Assembly: GCF_048564905.1 (NCBI RefSeq) | Contig: NC_132993.1 | Coordinates: 79,143,001-79,207,000, forward strand | DNA length: 64,000 nt | Source: Vicugna pacos | Taxonomy: Eukaryota > Chordata > Mammalia > Artiodactyla > Camelidae | Direction of reading: 5' to 3' | Shown here: positions 25,301 through 37,500 of the stretch, piece after piece | Position numbering within the stretch: the stretch's first letter is position 1 | Layout: each line of letters begins with the position of its first letter | Notes under the pieces: model-generated | Told to the model about the DNA's origin: nothing | Database searches by the model: none | Seen by the model: only the letters and a program-made list of their open reading frames with translations | Translations under genes and position numbers: made by a program

Positions 25301-25568
25301 GGATGGTGAAGTTGGAAAGAGGCTCCTTTAACCCTCCTGCAGGATGAACCCCCTGCCAGAAGACGTGGAGAACGCTCTCACGGGGAGTCAGAGCTCTCAC
25401 GCCTCCTTGCGCGAAGTCCATTCCATCAACCCCACGCAGCTCATGGCCAGGATCGAGTCCTACGAAGGAAGGGAGAAGAAAGGCATATCTGATGTCAGGA
25501 GGACTTTCTGTTTGTTTGTCACCTTTGACCTCTTGTTTGTAACATTACTGTGGATAATAGAGTTAAAT
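25301..25568 (+). CDS. STARD3NL: STARD3NL exon 2 (5'UTR plus first coding exon)
   Basis: A pyrimidine-rich acceptor (ttccctctag) ends at 25300 and a strong donor (aat|gtaagt) starts at 25569. The first 43 bases are 5'UTR and hold a short upstream frame. Coding begins at 25344 and gives residues 1-75, covering the cytosolic N-terminus and transmembrane segment 1. The exon ends on a codon boundary. Confidence 0.93.
25303..25347 (+). promoter_or_regulatory. Upstream ORF overlapping the STARD3NL start codon
   Basis: In the 5'UTR part of exon 2 an ATG at 25303 opens a 14-codon frame (MVKLERGSFNPPAG). Its TGA at 25345-25347 overlaps the main ATG at 25344-25346 in an ATGA arrangement. A second short frame begins in exon 1 at 3757 (ATGAG) and, across the exon 1/2 splice, would read 11 codons and stop before the main ATG. 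Both depend on the inferred splice. Confidence 0.6.
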
Positions 25569-28500
25569 GTAAGTGGGGTTTTTTTTTCTTTTTCCATGAT
25601 GTTATATGAATTGTTTCCAGAAACAAAAAAAAACGTTTTCTTATTTTTCTTCTCACTTCTGTCTCATTGTAGTGAATTCCATCATTCTGCAAATGAGGCA
25701 ACATTGGTCTTCTCTAGCTGACTTGGGCCTTTCTTGTTTTTTACTATATTTGTTTAGAACACACCTGGTTAATTTAAAATTCACTTTACACATATGAAAG
25801 TTGAATCCACCATACTTTGCTCTATAACAGGAGTTGGCAAACTGTAGTCTGAGGGCCAAATTCAACTGGCCTGTTTGTATAAATAAAGTTTTATCAGAAC
25901 ACAGTCCTGCCCATCTGTTCGCATACTGTCTGTGACTGGCTTTTGTGCCAGTAGTTGAGTAGTTTTGACAGAGTCCATCTGGCCCACAAAGGCAAACTTT
26001 TTTTATTCCCTGGCCCTTTTCAGAAAAAAATTGCTGATCTTTGCTTCCGAAAATGTAGCATGCTTTTGGAATATGTTTTAAATGTTGCATCTCCTTTCTA
26101 GTTCCCACAGTTAAGTTTTTTGTTCTATTTTGGTTTTGCTGAGGGGACATCTGGATCCCAAATTTAAGATTTTGCATGTCATTATTCTTTATTTTTTTGC
26201 AAAGGTATTATTTATTCATATTTTATCCAGAAAAATCCTGGAGACATTTGGAAGTTTGTCTCTATTTTGTTAGGTTTATGCAGTTCTGTTGCCAAATAAT
26301 TGTCTAGACCAGTACTGCCTAATAGAAATATAATGCCTTGTATGTAATTTTAAGTTCTCTAGTTGCTACACTCAATAAAAGTAAAAATAAGCAGGTGAAA
26401 TTCATTTTAATAATATGTTTTATTTTTACCCAGTGTATCTATTTTCTCCAAAGCCTCAGCTTTGACTGGGTACACTCCTTACCAACAGATAGGTGAACTC
26501 TTCCAGAATACTTCCTCCCAGGCAAAAATTGTCTATTTCCTTCACTCTCAGCAGTTCTTTTCTTTCCAAGAAATATCTGCAAAGGCTTGGGTAGCAATAG
26601 TTGTTAGCTATTGTTTATTGTTGCGGTTACTCTTTGTTAAACACAATGCCGGTGCTTTATAAGAAATTTATTAAAATAGAGAAAATACGAAAAGATACTG
26701 AAATGCCTATGGAAAATGATTTTTAATTTCGCTTTATAATAGAAAGAGTCAGCGTCTTAATCTAAACTGATCAATATTCTGATCCAAAACGGCAATTTTA
26801 GTTCTAGATTCTAGACTCTTAATAATTAGGGTCATTGGACTCAATTTAATTTCATCATGAATTCTAATAGAAGAATAAATCTATTTATGAAAGCAGATAT
26901 ATACTTATAGTAGAAAATAAGATTTGTCCTCCAATCAGGGTAATACGCAACATGAATCTACTGTTAAGTTTCTTTTTACAGATTTTCCTTCTGTTAATCT
27001 AGCACTGTGGGTTTGCCTTATTTTTTATTTAAAAACAAATAAGTCAGTGATATGACAATAGCAATTTAAAGTGTTTCTTTTTACTGTTTGTTACATATGT
27101 ACACGTTAAAGAAAATATTTAAATTGATGCCTATGTTAAAGGACTAATGTGCTTTGAAAACTAGCAGCTGTAGAATGAGAGGTGAAAAGGAAATGCATCT
27201 TTTAACAGGGGAAGCATAGCCACCGTTTGAATGAAGCACACTTAAAATTATTGTGTGACAGCAGAAAACCAAGGAGATTGTTGGTTTGCTGCTGATGCGA
27301 CCACTGAGTGTGTTTAAGTGAGGGAAGCCCGGGGGTGGAGCTGTGGGGGGTCACAGAGCTACTCTTCTCACTTCCCTCCTTTTTTACTGCTTTGAGGAAC
27401 TTGAAGTGGAAGTGAAGTAAGTGGGCAGTACCCTGTTTTGTTCATCGAAAGGGATCTGTCTACATCTGCTTGAAACTTCTTATAAATGAAAAATCACCAG
27501 ACCTCGCAGTTAAGAAATGTGTCTTGATCCTCACTTTTCCACCAACTGCCAGTTTCCACAATTGTAAAAAGAAAAAAAAAATCATACAAGAATGTGTATC
27601 TATAAGATCATCTGTCATGTCTTTCTTAGCAAGGCTATTTTTGTTTTTGAACATTTAATTTTCTAGTTCTGTTTGTTTTGAATTGTCAATCCTGATCTGG
27701 GTTTTTTATGACACTCTGTACCATCCCTTTTCTCTTGTCTTTCTCTGTAAATCTCTAATCATTCAGATCCATCGTGATTTTTATATGTCTCTGCATTTAC
27801 TGATGTCAGGACACAGGCTTCTGATTCTGGGGTTGCAGGCTCTACAAAAAGATTTAAAGTTTGCCTCGTGGTGTTGGTCTTTAAGAGAGGAAAGAAGTCG
27901 CATTAAAGGGAGCGTAGACCTTCCAAAGAGCATGGGGACCCAGCTGTTCTGTGCAGTCATAGCTATCACCAAACTCTTTCGCCTTTGTGTATGGCTTCCA
28001 ACTCAGCCGCTTTTCCTCCTGGCGGCAGGGAGCTGACCGGCACCCACCCTGCCTGGAGTGCAGGGACCCGGCCAGCTGGAGAAGCCTGAGGGCACCTTGG
28101 TTTCCTTTCCCTCCTGGCCGACTTTGGGGCAGCTGGGTTCTTCAGTGCCAGTTGCAAGGGTGGTTCTGGGGTTCTGTCTCGGGCCTCCAAGTGCACCCTT
28201 GAGTAGACTGATTTCCCACATTGGACCTGAAATTCCTCAATGGCTTGATTTGCCTGAGGACTCACTTCCCCTCCAGACTCTTCCCCCAGGCTCTTTAGAC
28301 TGATGGACCCAAATGGCCGTAGACGTTGCTTTTTCAGCTTTTGACCCTTCAGTTGAGATTCTGGTTCAAGAAAGGGCTTTATCAATGTTTATTGTTCATG
28401 TTATTTTCTAACTGCTGTACTAGAAAGTGTCAGAATGTTTCTGATTTACCCTGGAGCTGTCCATTTAAGTTCTCTGGGCTTTGGTTTCTCAGTCAGTTAA

Positions 28501-31500
28501 CTGAGCTGATACCTGTCTTGCCTTCTTTGTGAATTCTTGTGAGGATCAAATAAAGAGACATATACAACAGCCCTTGGCCGTTAGGAAGCTCTATACAACT
28601 GTAGATTATGTCATTTACTATTAACCAAAGTAAATTTTACCCAGAAGGACAGAAAAAAAGTTGGTTATTATTCTCTTGCTGTTGTTACACATATTTCAGG
28701 TATTTATTATCCCACTGTTTCTGATTCCGATTTTATTACCCATTGTCACTGTGTTCTATTGTCAAACTGTGATAACCAATGGTAACAAGTTCATTCAGGT
28801 TGCGGGAGGTCGGTGGGTTGGAATTATCTGAGGAGTGAGTGGAGGAGATGGACTGAGTTGGGTGTGGAAGGATGGGTGGAATTTGGAAATAGAAGGATGA
28901 TCTGTGATTGGGATGTGGGAACAATAGGAAAAGGGTTTGGAGATGAAGGTCAGCAGAAGCACTGAGACAAGAGTGTGTGTGTGTTTTGGAGGGAACAGGG
29001 CTGATGCAGAGAAAATACTAGGCTGGTTAGAAGGTCAGGTTTATCTATAGGAAATGAAGTGCATAGGTAAGCCGGCTCTAAATGATTAACATTCTTAAAG
29101 AGCTACATGGAAGCGCTGGATCTCCTGCAGTCGTGAGCTGAAACAGGTTCTAGAGCAGATCGGAAAACATGGTTGTGAGATCTTCCAGAAGGTAGTGACT
29201 CGCTTTTGATATTACACCATGACCTGCCTGCTGTGCCGACTCGGATGCCTAACTCAGCCTGCTCCCCGACAACGCATACACACACCCACGCTACTTCCTT
29301 GCCTCTTTCTTGATCAGTAAACAATGTTCAAATGCTCAGGCCAAAAATGACTCAACCTGAATGGATTGGCTTGTTTGTTTAGTATTTCTCATGCCCCACA
29401 TCTAGTCTGAAAGGAAGTCCTGTCTAATCCACTCACAACGCAATACAGTCTTCTCTCCAATCCTACTGTCGCCACCCTCAACCGAGCCAACATTGTCACT
29501 CATCCATCATTTACTATGACTTTGTCACATATGATTGTAGGTCTGGTCTGTCCCTTATTTAGTTTAAATATAGATGTATAAATTGATAAGAGTGCAGAAT
29601 TTTGAAATGCTCGGAGCAACATGGTAACTGCTGTCACTGATAGTTGCTAAGAGATCAGGGGACCTGTTGGCCTCTTGGTCTTCCAAGACCTAAAATAGTG
29701 GAGAGTGATCAGAAAGTAGGGGGAGCCCTAGATAAATGCGAATGGTCTTCTTTAAAAATGCATGTTTGTATGATTGAAGACTTTCTCTGACAAGAGAAGA
29801 AATGTTTTCATAGTGAACATTTTGGTTTGCCCAACTGTGAACTGCAAAAAAGGCACAGTTCTTCCTTCTACATTTACATTTGTTGAGTAAGTGAATTCAG
29901 AATCGAAGTGAGAAGTGCTCTTCAGCATCTTTCTATTGGAATGATGAGGGTTCTTTTCTTTCATATTTTAACACTTCTGGATTCTGAGACGACAGACAGA
30001 AAAGTGTATACAAAACCTTACTTGCATGTGCTCTCGTATTATTTTCACACGTAAAATCTGTCCTCATTTTTACCCCTTACTCTCCTCCCTAGGTGAACGG
30101 AGGTATTGAGAACACATTAGAGAAGGAGGTGGTGCAGTATGACTACTACTCTTCTTATTTTGACATATTTGTAAGTATTTTCTGTTTTCTGTTTCAGTTC
30201 AGATGTGATGAAACTAACCAAAAGGCAGATTTGCTATCAACGGACCTCAGATTCTATGCCATTCTTTCTGTCCCCTTTTAAATATTATCTTTTCTTTTCC
30301 CTTATTACTGGCCCATTCAGTGTTCTCTCTGTCTCTGTCTAAGAAATTGTCTGGCCATCTCAAGGAAAGGAAAGATTACAGAGAGATACGGGGGCTCAGC
30401 AGAAGCTGTTCTGATTTCCCTTTGTTCTTGAAAATGGCTGAGATAGACGTCATGGACACACCCAAATCACTGGAAGGAAGTCACCTCTACATATAATAAC
30501 ACAATGAAAATGCTATTCCTTTTCTGTCTCGAGATAAATTTCTAAGTATATCTTTAGTAATAATTCTGTTTCACTTTTCAATAATAGAAATTTTTGAGAA
30601 GTGATTTATTGATCATCTTGGGAAACAGTCAGCTGTTTCCCAAGATGAATTACACGGGTGTAGTCATCTGTAGGTGAGGCGTTCACTTCAAACGAATGCC
30701 TGCAGCATCTTTCTAGGGTACACTGTGACTCGAATTGGGTTTGGTACATCTCCATGGTATCTCTTTACGGTTGATAGTGTCAGTAAGTCAGACTCTAACA
30801 TTGTGTTAGTCACAGCATAGGCAAAGTTCATAAAGAATTCGCCCCAAATTCAACTACTTGATTTACTATCTTTAGAAGCTGTATGAACAGTGGTTAAGAG
30901 TAGGACCTTAAAGTCAGAAAAACCTGGATTTGACCCACAACACTATCACCGATTGTCTGTCTTTGACTGTCTCTAGGTCTAAACGTTAGTTTCCTCATAT
31001 GTGAAATGAGATCATCATCGTTCTGAAAAGTAAATGAAGTAGCACGTGGAAGACACTTGGCCCAGTGATAGGTACATCCTGGAAGCTCAGAGACTCACCT
31101 GCAAGCACTGTTACCATCATCATTGCTTTTGCTAGAGAGTATTAGTGATTATAGCTTCTAGTGTGTTTCAGACTACTCTAAAAAAGTCTTGTTTTGTTTG
31201 GTCTTTCCCACACATACTGCAGAAGCGAGTATAAGGAGAGATGGAATTCCCAGGAAATAGAGATCAGGGTTCCTTGTCATCACCCTCTTCTAAACTGAGT
31301 AATTCCATTTTCATCTGTACAGTATGTTAGGGTTCCAATAAGACTGACTTGAAAAAGCGTTCGACTGCTACAGACTATTTGGAAAACCACTGACAGAACT
31401 TAATCCTCTTTTGCAAATGAAGAAATCGAGTCTGCTGGTTCAGTGCCTTGACCTGCCCAGGCCACAGAGCATGCTAGATCCCAAATCTCTTGATAATTCT

Positions 31501-34500
31501 TTCTTGTAAGACTATTGGCGTAAAATAACAAACTTTGATTTCTCTTTTTCCTTTCATTTCCCTTGCTGAATTTATCTTAAAACACCCTGAGCCAGGAATT
31601 GCCAGGAAGCCAGCTTAGTCCCTTGGCCAGATCTCCAAGGGCTGTCTGTATTCCATGCTTAAGGAGTTGATGGCACTGGACAAATAGGTGGGGCCCTTCA
31701 GCTCAGATTGGGAAGACTGTCATGCCTGGCCTTGGAAAGGGACACCGCCTCCAGGAAACCTTGGGATCTTGGAGACTTTGAGATAGAGGGGTAGAGACTT
31801 AACTACTTTTGCCAAGTCCAGGATGCAGAGATAGATCTACAAGAAATAGAGAATAAATGGTTAGCAGATTATCGGAAAACACATTTTTAATGAAGGCAGC
31901 AGATTAAAAACAAATGTAACTGCGAACTTCATGTACGTAAAAGGACCTTAAGTGAGGTCATCTAGCCAGTGGTAGCAAAGAAGTTGTCGGTCTCCAGCCT
32001 TTCAGCAGTTTTGATTAGTGAGGAACTTTTGGCAGACCCCCTAACCTGAGGCATTGCTCAAGAGCCACTTGACTTTCGTCTGCTCAGAATAAGCGTATTT
32101 TCCAAGTAAAATTGGTAAAATTGTATTCTGTGTCAGTTCCTTAGTAGATGAAAATTTCAGAAACAGCTGTGGCATAGTGGTTAAGAGCCTGGTCTTTGGA
32201 GTCAAGCTGCCTGGGTTCAGATCCTGGCTTCCTCACTGGGAGTTGTGTGGCCTTGGACAGTTTTTCTATCCATCTTATGTGTGTACTGGCATTAATGATA
32301 GTTGTTCATGGGGTTGCTGGGGTGGAGATTACATGGGGTAATGATGCACGTAAAGGGTTTCAGAGGAGTCCCTGAACCACCCTGAAAAATCAGAGGGTAA
32401 CCCCTGGGACGGCAGAACCCTCACCACACCCCAGAACCCAGAGCTTTACAGTGGACTTCACTGAGAATCTGGTATCTTCCAAAAGTGAGTGTTTGTACCT
32501 GGCATGGAAAAGTCAACTTTGAAAGCATTTTCTCCCATGTTCAAAGGGTATCAGAACATATGTAGACTCCAATAGAAAAGAAAAGTCAACATCAAACTAT
32601 ATGTTCTTTTGTTGATAATGGGCAGTTAATTTGAATCCCTGTTCGAACGGTATTCCATAAATTCTAGAACGGAGATCCCAAATGCTGATCTATCAATCAG
32701 GATCAGTCTGTGGCAGTCCTAAACCAGAATGATGAAGACACTTTGGTGGGTTCTTCATAAAACCGAATTACTTCACTTTTGTGTGTGTATCTTAAAACTT
32801 ACCTTTTTTTTTTTATATATAGCTTTTGGCGGTTTTTCGATTCAAAGTGTTAATACTTGCATATGCTGTGTGCAGACTGCGCCATTGGTGGGCGATAGCG
32901 GTGAGTATGATCGGTGAGTGGTTCATCCCCTCCAGGGCTGAGGCTCATGGCAGGGCTGAGGCTCACGGCAGGGCTGAGCTGAGAGAAGACAAGGTTTTCA
33001 TCTGGGTTGAATTCCACTAGCTTCTCCCCGGTCCCCTTCCTCCACACCTCAGTAGGTTTAACTCTCCGGGGCTTCTTTCCAGTGGTCATGAGTAATTAGC
33101 TTTGTCTCTGTGGAGACTTGAGACAGACAAGGAATCCAGAGACCCAGCAATGACTGTTGGCCAAGCACCAACCCACCTCTACCTAATTTTGCAAACAGGA
33201 GATGAATTCAGTCCCTCTGTCACAGAGGCATTTGAACAGTTTCCTCTTTGGTTGAAACTGCTTGGTGATTTTTCTGCTTCTCTTGATCACTGCCTTTCTC
33301 ACTGTTTTATCCACCTCCCTCCAGGCTTCCAGGCAAAAACTCCTGTGTCCCTTTTTATTGTTGCCTCCGGGCTTCTTGAAGGCAGTGGCGTTTTTACTCA
33401 GCTCTGTGTCCTTGCGTCTAGCCCAGAGCTTTAGCACATGCTTTTCACCCTCAATAAATATTTATGGACTTAAACAAGAACTATAAGCAACTCTGCCTGA
33501 ATTATTTTTGCCGTTTCCGCAAACGTCTGAACACTCACCCTTGTGAGAGCTCTGACGAGGCAGGTATCTGGGGGGCATGTTGACATCTCAGACGGGAGAG
33601 ACACGGTCAGGAATAACCTGGAGTCCTGCTTCTGGAGCGTGAGGCCTCGGTCTGAGTGGGGCCCGGCATGGGCTTGTCCAGTTGGGCATGGCATTGTGCT
33701 GCTGTCCCAACAGAGAGTCCGCCAGAGGCCACCTCTGCCTGGGCCGTCTCTTCTGAGCATCCCCAGAACCCCAGGGCTGCCATCAGACCATCCGTTGAGC
33801 CCCAGGCTCACATTTCACAGATGGAGGCTGACAAATTTCAGCCAGGCTTGACTTCCTTTCCTGAAGACGCTTTTGCTGACCCCACATAGCTGTAGTGAGT
33901 GTCCCTCGCCCATTTTCTAAAGCAGTCCCTGTTTTGGACATTCTATTCCGGAGTCTCCAGAATGTGCACTAGTATTTGCCAAACTGTCTGTCGCAATGTT
34001 TGTTTCAGCAAAGTGGTTGACACGCATTGAGAGTTTTAAGAAAGTTTCTTCAATATCTACTTGCAAATTATCACAGGTCAGATGTAGCATTTTATTGTTT
34101 CTGATTCTTGTTTTTCAAAGCATGTGCAGAGAGGAGCCAGGCAGCTGGAAGGAGAAGTCAGCTGGTCCCTAAAGAACACTTAGTGTCAGCCTGTAAAGTT
34201 AATTAGCATCCGAATGTAAGATGCCTCCTCTCCTGTGTGTGTGTGTGTGTGTACACACACGCGTGTGTTTTGCTAAAAAAACTGACTGCAACTTTGTTAA
34301 TACTGTCTGAACGTGATGTCTGATGTTTCCCTGACCTCCTTGCTGGCACTTACTTCGGTCAGGTTTCACATGGCCATGGATCTTAGTTGGAGGATAGAGT
34401 GACAGGGCGCAGGTCCTGTGGGGCTATCCCTGGGGGAGCTCTACCGCTGTATTTCAATGGTCCCTTCTGTGCTGATAGCATCTTTGCATGTGGTACCGTC

Positions 34501-37500
34501 TAGTGGACAAAATTTAGTTTCCCACCACACCAGTGTGCTAAGACATGGGTGAAGGGAAACCTCAAGCTGCCAGGCAGGGCTTGTGTGTCCCGTGGAAGCC
34601 CACTTTGCCTCAGTCTGCTTTCGGGGATAGAGGTTGGGAGACGTGGGAGGGAGCCCAGGCGGACAGAGCCTTTCCAGGCATCGCCTGTTCCTGGCTCAGC
34701 CAGGAGGTCTCTTGCATGAGGTAGGTGTTCACAATGTAAAGCATCTAATTTGAATGGTACTGGATTATGTGTCTTTCAGTTGACGACAGCGGTGACCAGT
34801 GCCTTTTTACTAGCAAAAGTGATCCTCTCAAAGGTACGGCCCTCCACTTTTTCTGCGCGGTGGCTGCCACCTCCCGCCAGGTGAGCTCCCGGTAACGGCC
34901 TTTCCCTCTGCCGTCCCGTCTGTCCTTCCAGCTCTTCTCTCAAGGGGCTTTCGGCTACGTGCTGCCCATCATTTCCTTTATCCTTGCGTGGATTGAGACG
35001 TGGTTCCTGGATTTCAAGGTGTTACCTCAAGAGGCAGAGGAAGAGAACAGTAAGTTTGGCTCCGAGGGGGCCTCCTGAGAGCGGCTGGGCGCGGAGGAGG
35101 GGCTGCCGGTGTCCGGCTCCGACTGGAGCTCCGGGTGGGGCTGGGCAGACGGCATGTCTCCATTCTGCAGGGGCAGGAGACATCGGGAGGGGTGGTTGGG
35201 AGGGCAGGGGCGGGATGTGACTCCTCACTTCAGCTGTCAGGCTAGACGTCCCTGGAAGGAAGTGGGGACACTGGTGAAAAAGTCATTCCCAGGGCAACAG
35301 CAATAGCCAACACCTCCTTCTCCTCCGACAGGTGCACCTTTTCGCCCTGTTTAATAATGGCCGGAGGGCACGAAGCGTTTTGTGCCGAGGTAGCGATTCT
35401 AAATAGAAGTCAGCATTTCTCTAAGGTCTCATGTTGCTGTCCATACAGCAGGGGGTGCCTTTGAATGGGCCGTCATTTGAGCAGCTGAGAGCTGAGGGGG
35501 GACTGTTGATGGGTTGATGGTGGAGTTGGAGTTCAGAGGAGGAAGTTAGCAAGCCAGAGAAGTGTCCACCCATCTCAGGCTCTCCCCGTCCTCCGCCGAG
35601 GAGCAGAGTGGTAGCCGGCATTGTGTGATCATGAGTCCTGTCAAAGCTCTTATCACCTCCGGTTGTGGCTGGTATTAACTGGGAGTCCAAAGGATTTGAT
35701 TGAGCTTTAGGATGAATTCCTGGGCTGGAATTCTCTGCATGACGGCCTTGGTGGAAGCCCACCCATCCCACCTGCCCTCTTGGGGGTGATAAGGTCAAAG
35801 CTCAATCCAGAGACCCAGGCAGTTTCAAGACATGCTGCTTTTATGCTCTGTCAATCACCTGACTGAATTTGCCCTGCATAATAGGGAAGACAAATTTTTG
35901 TATGTCTTATAGAAAGTTAAGCATAATTATAACCGTGAGAAACAGCAGAAGGAAAATTAACCTTGCAAGTGGTGTTCTTTTTTAAAATCTCATTTACAAA
36001 GAAGAAACCCATAAGAAAAGAATTACAGTTTAACATAGATTCTTTCTTTTAAAAAGTTACTCATTTATTTTAATTTTGCGGGGGAGGAAATTAGGTTTAC
36101 TTATTTATTTATTTTTAGAGGAGGTACTGGGGATGGAACCCAGCACCTTGTGTGTGCTAAGCATGTGCTCTACCACTTGAGCTATGCGTTCCCCCAACAG
36201 TAGCTTTTAAAACACATTAATCAGACCAAGATTCATCTTCTGTCGTGTGCCCTCCGCTCCTTTGTGAAAATGTAATGTGGAAAAGGGACAAACAAAACTG
36301 ATGGAAGTCACTTTTGAAAAAATTGTATATAAACATCAAACTGTACTTTACTAAAGGCATAGCAGCTATTCGTGGGACTGCAGCTTGAATGCTTCTGTGA
36401 TTAAACCACATTCAGAGTAACTAATAAAGCAGAACAAACTTAAGGAAAATATTTAAAGCAGCATTGATTTCCCCTGTAGCGTATATGACACGCGTACCTG
36501 GCACCTGCTGTCCGGCCCAGGGCTCCCTGCAGCTTGATCTCAGTGTTAACCCCGCTCCAGCCGGAAGAACTCATCACCGATGGTCACGTGCTAGTGTTTT
36601 TATGCTTTATGTCTGGTGTTGCTCTAACCAAATGCAGACGGTAGGCCATTTGTGCCAGCTGACCAGGCTTTTTGGTTTTGCTTTGTGCTTTGGTTTTGAT
36701 CTTGTGGATTTCTGTAGGGAAGTAGGTATTTCCAAGGGGAAGAGGCTATAAATCCTGAACCAAAGAATCCCATAAGTAACAGGAAGCAATTTTTTTAAGC
36801 TAGTTGGAATCTGTCCTTACAGCACTAGTTCGTAGCTTATTAATACAATTTACTTTCTGATTGAAAGATTTTCGAAGTACCCCTTCTTGCTAAGTGTTTT
36901 TTAAAATGTGATAATAACACCCTTTTATTGTATTTAACTTTACCAAGAGGCTCCCAGAACCGTGACGTCATTCCCAGCAGCTGAGTCTCTTCTCTTCTAG
37001 GACTCCTGATCGTTCAGGATGCCTCGGAGAGAGCGGCGCTTATACCTGGCGGGCTTTCTGACGGTCAGTTTTATTCTCCTCCTGAGTCTGAAGCAGGTAA
37101 AAAAAAAATGTGATTTATCATTTGTGTTTCTGTCCATCATTCAGAAGCTTGGCCCTTCCCCCCTCCCCACCTTCTACTTCCCAGTACATTGAGCAAATAC
37201 ATAACACACCAGGCATTTAGGATGTGAATGTAACCAAGACATGATCTCGATGTGCAGCCCGAGGTGAGACACAGAGATGTAGAAATAAACGTAATAGAGG
37301 GTCTTAGACACCGGAGTGTGGACGGGGAGGGTCTTGATGCTCTCTGTGTTCCGTCCTCCCCTAACTGGCTGTCCTCCAGGACTCCCTTTGTCTGAGAACG
37401 CCAGCACCGCCTCCCCAGGTGCCCGAGTCAGAATCCAGCGCCTTACTGGGGACATCACCTTCTTCATTCACCAGCCGTTTTGATCCTCCTTATTTCTGTC

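Noticed and set aside
25653-26177. 174-codon - strand open frame in STARD3NL intron 2
   Set aside because: Covers a hAT-type MITE in reverse and has no recognised homologue.
28003-28385. Several overlapping frames of 60-139 codons in STARD3NL intron 2
   Set aside because: Frames are open on both strands at once because of GC content; no splice or domain evidence supports a gene.
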